Shown piece after piece: positions 9,311 to 17,624 of a DNA stretch of 64,000 bases. The notes beneath the pieces are model-generated. The model was not told the origin of the DNA, did no database searches, and saw only the letters and a program-made list of their open reading frames with translations. Positions within the stretch are counted from its first letter, which is position 1. The number at the start of each line of letters is the position of its first letter. The DNA is from Akkermansiaceae bacterium (GTDB lineage Bacteria > Verrucomicrobiota > Verrucomicrobiia > Verrucomicrobiales > DEV007), in the NCBI GenBank assembly GCA_024233085.1, contig JACKQC010000016.1, forward strand, positions 1-64,000, given 5' to 3'. The position numbers and the translations under genes are program-made.

Positions 9311-9412
9311 GATGGCTGAACCGAACAACGGTGTCAGCCTACCGGAAACCGGTCCCTCCTGGAAGCGCGAAAATTGTCCCTCCCCAATTCGGGAAAAGGC
9401 GGGATGGGCCGA

Positions 9413-10501
9413 TTAGTATCCGCCGGCGTTGATGGTGACGCCGGCGCCGCCGTTGCCCTTGCCGAGGACGGCGAGGCCCTCCTGCACGGCGACGGCCTGG
9501 GCGGCGGTGACAAGCACGCCCTGGGCGTAGTTTTTCAGGTAGGTCCAGGCGGTGTCGGGCACCCAGACGATGTCGCCGGCGATGAGCCGGGCGTCGGGAT
9601 CGTAGCCGCGCATGATGTTGTGGATGTTGACCACGGCGACGCGGGGCTTGGTCATGGAACCGCGGATGACGATGGCCTTGGTCACGACGGCGTCCTGGCG
9701 CGGCCCGCCGGCGAGGGCGACGGAGGACAGCACGGTGGGATCGGTGTCGTAGTAGATCGGTCCCGGATTGCGGACGGCCCCGAGCACATAGACGGCGCGG
9801 TGCTGGATGGAGGGCAGGTAGATGTAGTCGCCGGCGCGGACATAGACATTCTGCGACATGTCGCCGTGCTCGATGAGGGAGCGGAAATCGACCGGCACCA
9901 GTTCGCCGCTCCGGATGAGGAAGGCGCGGTCGAGATCGACGGTTTCCTGGGTGTCGCCCTGCGGGTTTTGGCCGGAGTAGAGGCCGCCGGCCTTCGAGAT
10001 GGCCTCGACCAGCGGGGTGGGCGTGGAAATCGGGTAGGCGCCGGGTTTTTTCACCTGGCCCAGCACCCAGAAACGCTGGCTCTGGGCCTCGGCGAGATTC
10101 ACGGTGACGACGGGCGTGGGGTACTCGGCCTTGAGGTCGCTGGCGAGGAGGGTGGAGATTTCGGGCAGGGTCTTGCCCTTGACATTGAGGCCGCCGGAGG
10201 TGTCGAAGTAGAGCATGCCGTCGGGCATGACGGTCGTCTGGGCGGCGGTGTTCGGCACCTCGGCGATCTCGATGGCGAGCCGGTCGCCGGGACCGACGCG
10301 GTAGGGGCCGGCGCTCGGGCTGAGCATCTCGGGCGAAATCTCGCGCTCGAGATCGAGGTTCTCGAAATCGGGAGACGGATCGATGGCCTCCGCCGGATCG
10401 TAGGCGTCGAAGGATTTCTTCGGCAGGGCGCAGGCGCCGAGGGAAACGGTCACGAGCGCGGCGGCGAACGCGCGGAGGAGGGTGGCGGTCTCGGGTTTCA
10501 T
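9413..10501 (-). CDS. Polysaccharide export lipoprotein (Wza/SLBB family)
   Basis: Outer-membrane polysaccharide export protein. The N terminus MKPETATLLRAFAAALVTVS leads to a lipobox (SLGAC), predicting a lipoprotein of 362 residues. A Poly_export domain begins at YRVGPGDRLAIEIAEVPN, followed by SLBB-type repeats (FWVLGQVKKPGAYPI and AVYVLGAVRNPGPIYY). ATG 10501 was chosen because it starts the lipoprotein signal; longer frames add an arginine/proline-rich stretch. It lies 62 nt downstream of a second, paralogous export gene and shares its promoter region. No Wzc-type kinase or flippase is seen nearby. Confidence 0.88.
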   Translation of the reverse strand: MKPETATLLRAFAAALVTVSLGACALPKKSFDAYDPAEAIDPSPDFENLDLEREISPEMLSPSAGPYRVGPGDRLAIEIAEVPNTAAQTTVMPDGMLYFDTSGGLNVKGKTLPEISTLLASDLKAEYPTPVVTVNLAEAQSQRFWVLGQVKKPGAYPISTPTPLVEAISKAGGLYSGQNPQGDTQETVDLDRAFLIRSGELVPVDFRSLIEHGDMSQNVYVRAGDYIYLPSIQHRAVYVLGAVRNPGPIYYDTDPTVLSSVALAGGPRQDAVVTKAIVIRGSMTKPRVAVVNIHNIMRGYDPDARLIAGDIVWVPDTAWTYLKNYAQGVLVTAAQAVAVQEGLAVLGKGNGGAGVTINAGGY

Positions 10502-10563
10502 CGGTCGAATAGAAAGGGATGGAACGGTTTTTCCGGAAAACGGGCGGGCGGTCGGGCGTTCGG

Positions 10564-11715
10564 TCACTGCGCGGGAATGGACACGTCGTTGAAGCCGTCG
10601 TTGACGACTTCGGCGGTGACGGTTTGCACGAAGGTGAAGATGGCCGAGTCGAGCGCCTTTTCGGCGATCTGGAAGGGGCGCTTGTGGACGAAGACGAGGT
10701 CGCGGTTCTGGATTCTCACGTCGGGAGCGCGACCCTCGAGGATGTCCTTGACGTTGACGACGAAAGTCTCGGGCTTGTGGATGCTGCCGCGGACGATGAG
10801 CACGTTCATCTTGAAGGCCTGGCTGTTGAAGCTGCCGGCCTGGTTGATGGCGCGCGTGACCGTGGTGTCGGTCGTGATCTTGAAGCGGCCCGGATTGTTC
10901 ACCGCGCCGAGCACGTAGAATTCGTTCTTCAGCGCCGAGGCGACGTAGATGTAGTCGTTGGGCTGGAGATAGGCGTTTTCCTCGAGATTTCCGCGCTGAT
11001 AGAGCGAGGCGATGTCGATGTCGAGTTTCTGCCCGTGGCGGGCGACGAAGGAGCGGTCGAGATCCGCCAGTTCGAAAGCCGAGCCGCTCACGGAGCCGAC
11101 CTCGATGCCCTGGGCGCTGGCGATGCCCTCGAGCACGGTGGTGGGGCGATCGAGCGTGTAGCTGCCCGGCTCCCGCACGCGGCCGATGATGGTGTAGCGC
11201 TTGCTGCCCAGGCTGCCGGGCGTGACGATCACTTTCGGATCCTTGTGAAACTCCGCCAGCTTGCGCTCCAGCGCGGTGCGCAACTCGGGGATGGATTTCC
11301 CCCGGGCCTGGACGTTGGTGGCCTGAAGATAGCTGATGGTCCCGTCCGGCGCGATCGCGACCGAGGAACGCGAAAGGTCGGGCCGGTTGAAAATCGAGAA
11401 ATTCAACGTGTCCCCGGGGCCGAGCGTGTAGCGCCCCTGCCAGGAGGGCGAGCTGTCCGGTTCGGTGCGCGGGGCGTTGTCCAGTTCTTCGCGGCGCTGC
11501 TCGCGGGGCGTCAGCGCCCGGCCGGAGGTCTCGTCATCCGAAAACATCGGAGCGGGCGGAAGCGTCGTCGGCCGGGCGGGTCGGACGCTGACGTAGGGCT
11601 CGGGAAAACTCTCCGCCCTCGCGGAAAAGGCGGCGACAAACAGGCTCAGCGCCAGCGCGGCCGGAAATCCAACCCGGGCGGAAAAGGCGAGGGAGAAATG
11701 AAAGGGCGAAATCAC
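10564..11715 (-). CDS. Polysaccharide export protein (Wza/SLBB family), second copy
   Basis: Exported protein of about 383 residues with a signal peptide (FPAALALSLFVAAFSARA) and no obvious lipobox. It has the Poly_export domain (YTLGPGDTLNFSIFNRPD) and SLBB repeats (YTIIGRVREPGSYTL, FYVLGAVNNPGRFKI). Start codons available are GTG 11715 and TTG 11721; both lie 20-30 nt after the -10 box at 11750-11755, so a short leader is expected. It is the first gene of a two-gene unit. The pairing of a lipidated and a non-lipidated export protein is consistent with two partners in one envelope-spanning complex (inference). Confidence 0.86.
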   Translation of the reverse strand: MISPFHFSLAFSARVGFPAALALSLFVAAFSARAESFPEPYVSVRPARPTTLPPAPMFSDDETSGRALTPREQRREELDNAPRTEPDSSPSWQGRYTLGPGDTLNFSIFNRPDLSRSSVAIAPDGTISYLQATNVQARGKSIPELRTALERKLAEFHKDPKVIVTPGSLGSKRYTIIGRVREPGSYTLDRPTTVLEGIASAQGIEVGSVSGSAFELADLDRSFVARHGQKLDIDIASLYQRGNLEENAYLQPNDYIYVASALKNEFYVLGAVNNPGRFKITTDTTVTRAINQAGSFNSQAFKMNVLIVRGSIHKPETFVVNVKDILEGRAPDVRIQNRDLVFVHKRPFQIAEKALDSAIFTFVQTVTAEVVNDGFNDVSIPAQ

Positions 11716-11749
11716 GATCAAGATGGGTTTCGAGTTTGCGAGGTTATGA

Positions 11750-11777
11750 ATTATAACAAATATGGAAATTATTACAA
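11750..11777 (-). promoter_or_regulatory. Sigma-70-like promoter for the polysaccharide export genes
   Basis: On the minus strand TTGTAA (72-77 of 117xx) is followed after 16 nt by a perfect TATAAT (11750-11755). It sits in an AT-rich island (about 11735-11895) that stands out from the GC-rich surroundings. It lies just upstream of the GTG/TTG starts at 11715/11721. The divergent gene has the same -35, spacer length and -10. Confidence 0.7.
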
Positions 11778-11865
11778 GTCTTAAATTGTTTTTGCGGAAT
11801 TTGTTCGGTTGGAGGGGCGATTCGACCGATTCGAGCCGAAGGCGGAGGAGCAGAGATCATAAAAA

Positions 11866-11893
11866 TTGTAATTTCCTAAAATTTTAATATAAT
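11866..11893 (+). promoter_or_regulatory. Sigma-70-like promoter for the UbiA-family gene
   Basis: TTGTAA (11866-11871), 16-nt spacer, TATAAT (11888-11893). It gives a transcript start near 11900, about 24 nt before the TTG codon at 11924. It mirrors the promoter on the other strand about 90 bp away, and both spacers contain TTTCC. Confidence 0.7.
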
Positions 11894-11923
11894 TTAGCCA
11901 CTTTTCCGTCTCGGATCGGTGGA

Positions 11924-12952
11924 TTGCCATTGGCGCCGATCCCGAATTTCCGTCGCCTTTCGCTTTTCCTCCCGGGATCCGTGCCACCCGCCGCCGCCAG
12001 TTCCGCCGCTCCCCTCGCTTCCGCGCCGTCGACGTCGCGGGATCCCGCCGGGTTTGGACTGGCGGCGTCCGCCGCGGCCCTGGCATGGTCGCTCCGGCCT
12101 CATCAGTGGCTGAAAAATGCCCTCGTCTTTCTGCCTGTCCTGACCTCCCACACCTACGGCGATCCCGGGGTGCTGAAAGCGGCGGCCGGCCTGTTTCTCG
12201 CCTGGTGTCTGGTGGCGTCGGCGGGTTATCTCTGGAACGACCTCCGCGATCTCGAGTCGGATCGGTGCATCGACCCGTGTTTTCGCCGCCCGCTCGCGGC
12301 CGGTCGCCTGCGTCCCTGGGTGGCATGGTCGGCCATGGTGCCGCTGGCCGGGGCCGGTCTGGCGGTCGCCCACGGGATCGAGGCCCGCGCGGCGGTGGTT
12401 CTGGCGGCCTACGCGCTGCTGTCGGCCTTCTATTCGTGGCGGCTGAAACGGGTGCGCGGCCTCGATGTCGCGTTGTTGACGGCGTTCTATCTCCTGCGGA
12501 CCGTGAGCGGCGGGGAGGCGACGGGAAATCCGGTCTCGCCGTGGCTGCTGGCGTTTTCGGGCTGTTTTTTCACCGGCCTGGCTTTGCTGAAACGCACGGC
12601 GCAACTGCGATTCTGCCCGATCACCCTGGCCGAGGCGGGAAATCGTCCGCATTATCTGTCGGCGGACGGTCCCGTGCTGCGCGCGTCGGGAATCGGCGCC
12701 GGGGCGCTGGCGGCGCTCGTCTTGTCCGGCTACTGCGACAGCTCGACCGCCGCGGGTCTGTATGCGCTGCCCGCGGCGCTGTGGGTCCTGCCGGTGCTGC
12801 TGCTGCTCTGGCAGGGGCGAATGTGGCGGGCCGCCGACGAGGGGAAAATGACGCCCGACCCGCTCTGGTTCGCCGTCCGCGATCCGGTCAGTTGGGGAGT
12901 GGGGGCGGCCGCGGCGGCGACGGTTTTCGTGGCGGTGACGGGGATCGCGTAG
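11924..12952 (+). CDS. UbiA-family polyprenyl-phosphate transferase (DPPR synthase-like)
   Basis: Polytopic membrane enzyme of the UbiA superfamily. SLRPHQWLKNALVF (about 56-69) is the hallmark of the decaprenyl-phosphate phosphoribosyltransferase-like branch. NDLRDLESDR (105-114) is the first Asp-rich prenyl-diphosphate/Mg motif, with RRPLAAGRL after it. FYSWRLKRVRGLDV carries the second conserved Asp region. About eight hydrophobic segments follow. Likely role: transfer of a phosphosugar to polyprenyl phosphate, plausibly feeding envelope polysaccharide synthesis given the divergent export genes (inference). The start is a TTG; an in-frame GTG near 11980 is an alternative that shortens the disordered N terminus. 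It converges with the thioesterase, 17 nt between stops. Confidence 0.8.
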   Translation: MPLAPIPNFRRLSLFLPGSVPPAAASSAAPLASAPSTSRDPAGFGLAASAAALAWSLRPHQWLKNALVFLPVLTSHTYGDPGVLKAAAGLFLAWCLVASAGYLWNDLRDLESDRCIDPCFRRPLAAGRLRPWVAWSAMVPLAGAGLAVAHGIEARAAVVLAAYALLSAFYSWRLKRVRGLDVALLTAFYLLRTVSGGEATGNPVSPWLLAFSGCFFTGLALLKRTAQLRFCPITLAEAGNRPHYLSADGPVLRASGIGAGALAALVLSGYCDSSTAAGLYALPAALWVLPVLLLLWQGRMWRAADEGKMTPDPLWFAVRDPVSWGVGAAAAATVFVAVTGIA

Positions 12953-12969
12953 GCGGGCGACCGAAGGGC

Positions 12970-13467
12970 TCAGGACGGTCCGCCGATCGTTTCGGGCGGG
13001 GCCTCCGCCAGTTTTTCGCGGATGGCGTCGGGAATGGGGATCGCCTTCATCGGCGCGCCGGAAATGCCGGGCGGCGCCGTGGTTCCGCCGCCAAACGTCA
13101 CACAGGCCGCCACGCAGCGCCCCGTGGCCGCGAGCGTGCGATCGCCGCCATCGTCCGGCGATTTCCAGAAGCAAAACCGGTAATGAATCGTGGTCGCCCC
13201 GATCTTTTCGATCAGCAGTTCGACCTCGACATCGTCCCCGAAGTGGAGCGGGAGCTTGTAGTCCGCCGCCGCGTGCACCCGGGGCCAGCCTATCGGGGCC
13301 GCGTCGGTGCCGGGCCGGAAATCGTGGAACGAAAGACCCAGCGAACGGTGAAAGGCATGCTCGGTCGCCTCCATGAACCGGAAAAAATTCGAAAAATGCA
13401 TGAGACCGGCCGCGTCCGTGTCGGCGAATTCGACGCGTCGGCGCAGGGAAAAGCGGTGTTCGGGCAT
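12970..13467 (-). CDS. Acyl-CoA thioesterase, 4HBT hotdog family
   Basis: Cytoplasmic hotdog-fold thioesterase of 165 residues. RVEFADTDAAGLMHFSNFFR near the N terminus matches the 4-hydroxybenzoyl-CoA thioesterase motif, with the catalytic Asp ahead of a Gly and an aromatic residue. The ATG at 13467 starts the domain directly. A TACATT box sits about 10-15 nt upstream on the minus strand, so the leader may be very short. The acyl substrate cannot be read from the sequence. Confidence 0.85.
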   Translation of the reverse strand: MPEHRFSLRRRVEFADTDAAGLMHFSNFFRFMEATEHAFHRSLGLSFHDFRPGTDAAPIGWPRVHAAADYKLPLHFGDDVEVELLIEKIGATTIHYRFCFWKSPDDGGDRTLAATGRCVAACVTFGGGTTAPPGISGAPMKAIPIPDAIREKLAEAPPETIGGPS

Positions 13468-13564
13468 GATCGTCCGAATGTAGCACACCCTTTGGAGTTG
13501 CCATCGATCGAAGGATTTGGGAAACTGCCGGGCGATTCGGCAATCCGAAGGGATTTCACAGGTC

Positions 13565-14068
13565 ATGAAATGGATCGATCGGCTCACTTTTTTCGTTCTC
13601 GGGCTCCTCGTCGCGACGGTGTTGCTCATCTGGATGGGGAGGCACCGGCCCGAGAAATCTTCCTCCGTCCCGATTCGCGCCGGACTGGTCCGGGAACCGG
13701 CGCCCGAAGCCGTCCCGCCGCGAACCGGTCCGAGCCCCGTGGAAATGCCCGAACCGGGCGGTGAAATCTCGCCGACGCTGTTCCCGCCCGCCGCCGCGGC
13801 CGAGCCGCCGGAAGCCAACACCCCGGCGGGCTACGACGACCCCGCGGAAATGTGGCTGGCGGGTTATGAACTCATTCGGGAAGCCGATCAGTTTTGGGAG
13901 GCGGGTGCTTTGCTCGAGGCGCTCTCGAAAACCAACCAAGCGAAGCCGCATTTCGAGAAACTCGCGCGCGATTTTCCGGAATTTCACCCGGATCTCGTGG
14001 CAAATCGCCTCTCAATGCTGGCTGGCTTTTCCGAAGAGCTTCGCGAGAGTTCGCGAACCGCGAAGTGA
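13565..14068 (+). CDS. Small single-pass membrane protein, unknown function
   Basis: 167 residues: MKWIDRLTFFVLGLLVATVLLIWMG is one N-terminal transmembrane anchor. A proline-rich linker follows (about 35-85), then a helical C-terminal segment (YELIREADQFWEAGALLEALSKTNQAKPHFEKLARDFPEF split over two helices) resembling one or two TPR-like hairpins. ATG 13565 was preferred because it places the anchor at the N terminus. It is divergent from the thioesterase and 81 nt upstream of the SHD1-like gene; possibly an envelope scaffold. I do not recognise a family. Confidence 0.7.
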   Translation: MKWIDRLTFFVLGLLVATVLLIWMGRHRPEKSSSVPIRAGLVREPAPEAVPPRTGPSPVEMPEPGGEISPTLFPPAAAAEPPEANTPAGYDDPAEMWLAGYELIREADQFWEAGALLEALSKTNQAKPHFEKLARDFPEFHPDLVANRLSMLAGFSEELRESSRTAK

Positions 14069-14149
14069 TTCGCCGCGGTGACGCGTCGCCGGAAAATTTT
14101 TCCTTTTTGACTTGAGTCCGCCGCCGCTCCTTCCCTACGCTGCTGGGGC

Positions 14150-14938
14150 ATGAACTCGGCGCGCGTCTTCCCAATCGCCTTCGCCCTCGGGCTGGCGGGT
14201 CTTTTTCCGATTTCCGGCGAGGTCTCCGGCCGAACTTTCAAGGATTCCCAGGGCCGCGAGATCGAGGCCGACCTCGTCGCGGTTTCGGGCGATTCGGTCG
14301 TCATCAAGCGCGGAGGCCGGGATTTTACCGTGAAAATCAGCCAATTCTCCATCGACGACCAGGCCTTCATCAAGGACTGGATCCAGAAAAACCCCGACGC
14401 CGAGAAGTTCCGGTTTTCCTACTTCGTCGACTTCGACGCCGAGACCGCCTCGTCGCGGAAGGTCGACTACGACGAGCGCCTGCAGTCGCGGCCCTACGTC
14501 TGTTCCGCCAGCGTGACCAATCGGAACCCGGGCGCGCTGAAGGGCGTGAAAGTCGCCTGCCAGGTGATCGTGGAGGACTTTGTCGACACCCGCGGAAATC
14601 GCTTCCGCGCCCTGAACTCGGGCATCAAACCGAGCAGCGGACGCATTCAGCGCATCCAGGCCGTCGCCGAACTCGAGGAATGGAAACCCGAGAGCCGCGT
14701 CGACATCGATTTGCCGTTTCCGACCGAATACTACGTCGATCGCGACGGCGGACGCGTGGACAACGCCGTGTCGGACAAGATTCTCGGAGTCATCATCCGC
14801 GTCTACCGGGGCGACCAGGTGCTCGACGAATACAAGAAGGCCGAGGATCCCGGCGGCGGCATCGATTCGGTTCCGTGGTCGGACAAGGAGGTCGAGGAGG
14901 GAAAGGCCAGCATCGAGATCAAAGAACCGCGATCCTGA
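14150..14938 (+). CDS. Exported SHD1-like domain protein
   Basis: 262 residues. The signal peptide is about 1-24 (FPIAFALGLAGLFPISGEVS). Residues 28-80 form an SHD1-like module (RTFKDSQGREIEADLVAV ... KISQFSIDDQAFIKDW), common in exported planctomycete and verrucomicrobial proteins. The remaining 180 residues are a beta-rich domain of unknown function. A TTGAGT ... TACGCT pair with an 18-nt spacer lies upstream (about 14112-14141), making the leader very short. Its stop precedes hairpin repeat copy 3 and a convergent pseudouridine synthase gene. Confidence 0.78.
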   Translation: MNSARVFPIAFALGLAGLFPISGEVSGRTFKDSQGREIEADLVAVSGDSVVIKRGGRDFTVKISQFSIDDQAFIKDWIQKNPDAEKFRFSYFVDFDAETASSRKVDYDERLQSRPYVCSASVTNRNPGALKGVKVACQVIVEDFVDTRGNRFRALNSGIKPSSGRIQRIQAVAELEEWKPESRVDIDLPFPTEYYVDRDGGRVDNAVSDKILGVIIRVYRGDQVLDEYKKAEDPGGGIDSVPWSDKEVEEGKASIEIKEPRS

Positions 14939-14954
14939 ACCGATCCGCCGCGAT

Positions 14955-14999
14955 CCCATCAAACAGGGTAGAGTCACCGACCCAACCCTGTTGGGTCGG
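14955..14999. repeat. 45-nt hairpin repeat, copy 3 (forms the 3' end of the rluD-type gene)
   Basis: 21-nt arms with an ACC loop, 16 of 21 positions paired; core AACAGGGT / ACCCTGTT intact. On the minus strand the element encodes the final residues DPTGLGR of the pseudouridine synthase, and its stem/loop boundary supplies the TGA stop (14974-14976). Confidence 0.85.
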
Positions 15000-15960
15000 G
15001 CGGCAGGAAGGGCGAAAACTCCGGCGGCGGCGGACTTTCGAAGGCCAGGCGCTCCCCGGTGGCGGGATGCGTGAACGCGAGCCGCCGGGCGTGCAGCAGG
15101 AGGCGGCCCGGTTTCACGGGCTGACGCGCGACCTGGGCGTAGATTTCGTCGCCGAGGATGGGACAGCGGAGGCTGTCCTTCATGTGAACCCGGATCTGGT
15201 GGGTGCGCCCGGTGAAAAGATCGCAGCGGACCAGCGCCCACGCGCCGGCGGGATCGGCGTGAAGGATTTCGTAGCCGGTGGCGGCTTCCCGGCCCCGGGG
15301 CTCGGGCAGGACGGTCATTTTCTGGCGATTGACGGGATGGCGTCCGATGCGGTTCTCGACGCGGCCGCGCGGGGGATCGGGAACGCCTTGCACGACACAG
15401 AGGTAAACTTTTTCCGTCTCGCGGTCGGCGAACTGGCGCGCGAGTTCCCGGTGGGCGATGTCGGTCTTGGCGGCGACGAGGCAGCCGCTGGTCTCCCGGT
15501 CGAGCCGGTGGACGATGCCGGGGCGCTCGACGCCGCCGACGCCGCTGAGTTGGCCCCGGCAATGATGCAGCAGGGCATTGACCAGCGTGCCGTCGGCGTG
15601 GCCGGCCCCCGGATGCGCGACGAGGCCGGCGGGCTTGTCGATCACGATGAGGTGCTCGTCCTCGAAAAGCACGTTCAGCGGGATGGCCTGGGCCACGATC
15701 TCGGAGGGCGCGGGAGGCGGCACGGTGACTTCGATGCTGTCTCCGGCGGCGACGGGATGGCGCGGTTTGGCGACCGGCGCCCCGTTGACGCGGACATGGC
15801 CGTCTTTCACCAGCGCCTGGAGCCGGGAGCGCGAGAGGCCGGGAAATGCCCCGGCCAGCACGCGGTCGAGCCGTTCGCCGGCATCGGCCTCGCGGGCGAC
15901 GAAAACGAGCGGTTCGTCCTCCTCGTCGTCGCCGGGTTCCTGGTCGGGGTCCGCGCTCAC
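14974..15960 (-). CDS. rluD: RluA/RluD-family 23S rRNA pseudouridine synthase
   Basis: Cytoplasmic enzyme isomerising uridine to pseudouridine in large-subunit rRNA. Residues 1-20 are acidic (GDDEEDEP). An S4 RNA-binding domain follows (ERLDRVLAGAFPGLSRSRL, about 29-80), then the catalytic domain with HRLDRETSG (Asp154), the invariant nucleophile motif. GRTHQIRVHM is also present. The GTG start at 15960 overlaps the upstream gene's TGA by 4 nt (GTGA), which fixes the start. The last seven codons and stop are contributed by hairpin repeat copy 3, so this C terminus should be lineage-specific. The exact uridine target cannot be told apart within the family. Confidence 0.9.
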   Translation of the reverse strand: MSADPDQEPGDDEEDEPLVFVAREADAGERLDRVLAGAFPGLSRSRLQALVKDGHVRVNGAPVAKPRHPVAAGDSIEVTVPPPAPSEIVAQAIPLNVLFEDEHLIVIDKPAGLVAHPGAGHADGTLVNALLHHCRGQLSGVGGVERPGIVHRLDRETSGCLVAAKTDIAHRELARQFADRETEKVYLCVVQGVPDPPRGRVENRIGRHPVNRQKMTVLPEPRGREAATGYEILHADPAGAWALVRCDLFTGRTHQIRVHMKDSLRCPILGDEIYAQVARQPVKPGRLLLHARRLAFTHPATGERLAFESPPPPEFSPFLPPDPTGLGR

Positions 15961-17339
15961 TTCCCGGTTCGCGCTTTTTCCTCGGCCTCGCGCTTTTTCA
16001 CGTCCTCGGGATGCTTCGAAAAGCTCTCGAAGACGTCGCCGACGACCTTGTCGGCCAGTTTTCCCAGTTCGGCGAGGATGACGGCCTCGGCCTCGGCGGT
16101 GAGGGGCGAGCGGTTGGGCTCGTAGCCGCCGACGGTGTGGGCGTCGGCGGTGGCGATGTAGCCGAGGTTGCCGTTCGAGTAGCCCAGGACGATGGGAATG
16201 GCGCGGTCGGCGATCGCCTTTTCCAGCTTGAAGCCGTACTCGACCATCGGCTCGCCGGGCATGGTGAGCAGCAGGTAGGGGCCGATCTTCATCGCCATCA
16301 GCTCGGCGTCGCGGTCCTCCTCCTTGCCGGGCAGTTTGACGACGGCGCTGGCCACCCGGAGGGGATAGAAAGTTTCGCGCCGGGCGAGTTCCTCGCGGGT
16401 GACGGACTTCGCGAGCGAGCGGACCACGGCGCCGCCGAGGTCGCGGCCGGCCCACTGGATGTCGGCCTCGTCGGCGCAGCGGTAGGGGTAACCGGGAAGA
16501 TTCGGCCGGATGTCGCCCGCGCAGCCCTGGAGAAAGAGCGCGCTGGTCCGGTTTCCGTAAACGGTCTCGACGAAAGTCTGGGCCTCGCCGGGAAAATCGG
16601 CGCTCATCTTTGGATAACCTTTCGGGTAGGGCGGCGAGCCCTTGTCGCCCCAGGTGAAAAAGCACGGGTGGCACACGGCGTGCATCAGCACCGCCAGCGG
16701 GGTGAGCGACTCGCCGTCGTCGAAGCGCAGCACCTTGACGCGCGGGTCGTTGGGGCCGTCGGGATTCAGCCGCACCACGGCGCGGCCGTCGATGGTCAGG
16801 CGCCGGTTGATGCCGAAGCCGATACGGTCCTCGCCGTGGCCGATCGTGACGGGCCGCGGGTCGGCGGCGGCCTTTTTCGCCGCGGCGGCGAGCTTGTCGA
16901 TCAATTCGGCCCCCCAGCGGAGGTTCTCGACGTAGCCGGGACCGGAGTGGTTGTGCGAGGCGCTGACGAGGATGTTTGCCGCCGGCACGCCGGTCTCGGC
17001 CTCGATGCGGGCGCGGGCCTGGGCGACCATCTCCTCCCACGCGCCGATGGTGTCGAGGGTGACGATGGCGGCCTTGGTCTCGCCGTCGTCGAGCACCAGC
17101 ACCCCGGCGCGGAGGGGATCGCGCACGCCGTTGACGACGCGGCGATGACCGATCACGGTGATGTTTTCGACTTCCGCCGGGGTGATATCCACCTTGGCGA
17201 CGCCGGCTTTGAGGTTCGACGACACGGCGAAGCGGCCGTCTTCGACGCCCTGACCCGTGGCGGCGCGGGCCGCGAACAGGGCGAGAACCGGGAGGAAAAC
17301 GATCGGAAAAATCGGGCGGGCGCGGCGAAGGATCGGCAT
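15957..17339 (-). CDS. Exported neutral/alkaline ceramidase-like N-terminal domain protein
   Basis: 460 residues with a signal peptide (PIFPIVFLPVLALFAARAATG). It resembles the N-terminal domain of neutral/alkaline non-lysosomal ceramidases: AGVAKVDITP opens the domain, SASHNHSGPG is the histidine metal-binding motif, and MHAVCHPCFF and LQGCAGDIRPN follow. The substrate could be a ceramide-like amide or another lipid; most bacterial members of this type are uncharacterised. ATG 17339 is preferred over TTG 17375, which adds only proline/arginine residues. The stop overlaps the start of the rluD-type gene by 4 nt although the two functions look unrelated. Confidence 0.82.
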   Translation of the reverse strand: MPILRRARPIFPIVFLPVLALFAARAATGQGVEDGRFAVSSNLKAGVAKVDITPAEVENITVIGHRRVVNGVRDPLRAGVLVLDDGETKAAIVTLDTIGAWEEMVAQARARIEAETGVPAANILVSASHNHSGPGYVENLRWGAELIDKLAAAAKKAAADPRPVTIGHGEDRIGFGINRRLTIDGRAVVRLNPDGPNDPRVKVLRFDDGESLTPLAVLMHAVCHPCFFTWGDKGSPPYPKGYPKMSADFPGEAQTFVETVYGNRTSALFLQGCAGDIRPNLPGYPYRCADEADIQWAGRDLGGAVVRSLAKSVTREELARRETFYPLRVASAVVKLPGKEEDRDAELMAMKIGPYLLLTMPGEPMVEYGFKLEKAIADRAIPIVLGYSNGNLGYIATADAHTVGGYEPNRSPLTAEAEAVILAELGKLADKVVGDVFESFSKHPEDVKKREAEEKARTGK

Positions 17340-17407
17340 GGGGGCGATGGTGGGACGGGGCGCGGGGCGCGGCAAGGTTCCCGGCGCACGTCTTCACGCC
17401 AAGGTCC

Positions 17408-17452
17408 CGGAGCCAACAGGGTTGGGTCGTTCCTCATACCCTGTTGAGTCCG
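17408..17452. repeat. 45-nt hairpin repeat, copy 4 (degenerate, divergent promoter region)
   Basis: Same 21-3-21 geometry but only about 14 of 21 positions pair; the core CAACAGGGT / ACCCTGTTG is kept. Unlike most copies it lies between two 5' ends (17339 and 17625), so it cannot be the terminator of a recognised gene. Confidence 0.75.
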
Positions 17453-17495
17453 ACGCGAACGCGCCCATCGATTTTTCGGGGGGCGGCGGGATGTT

Positions 17496-17528
17496 TTGAC
17501 TGGATTCGGGGGGTGAAAATCCTAGAAT
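17496..17528 (+). promoter_or_regulatory. Possible promoter of the zinc-ribbon kinase gene
   Basis: TTGACT (17496-17501) and TAGAAT (17523-17528) lie 21 nt apart, long for a sigma-70 promoter. The TAGAAT, preceded by C, matches the string found before glnD and the DUF1501 gene at 63509. The transcript would have a leader of about 90 nt. Confidence 0.35.
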
Positions 17529-17624
17529 GCGCGTCTTTCCAGCCCGTGGGGGGAAAAAACGACCCCGCGTCTGGCCCCGCCCGGTCTTCGAGGCGGTTGG
17601 AATCTCTTTTGGCAGCAAACCTTT

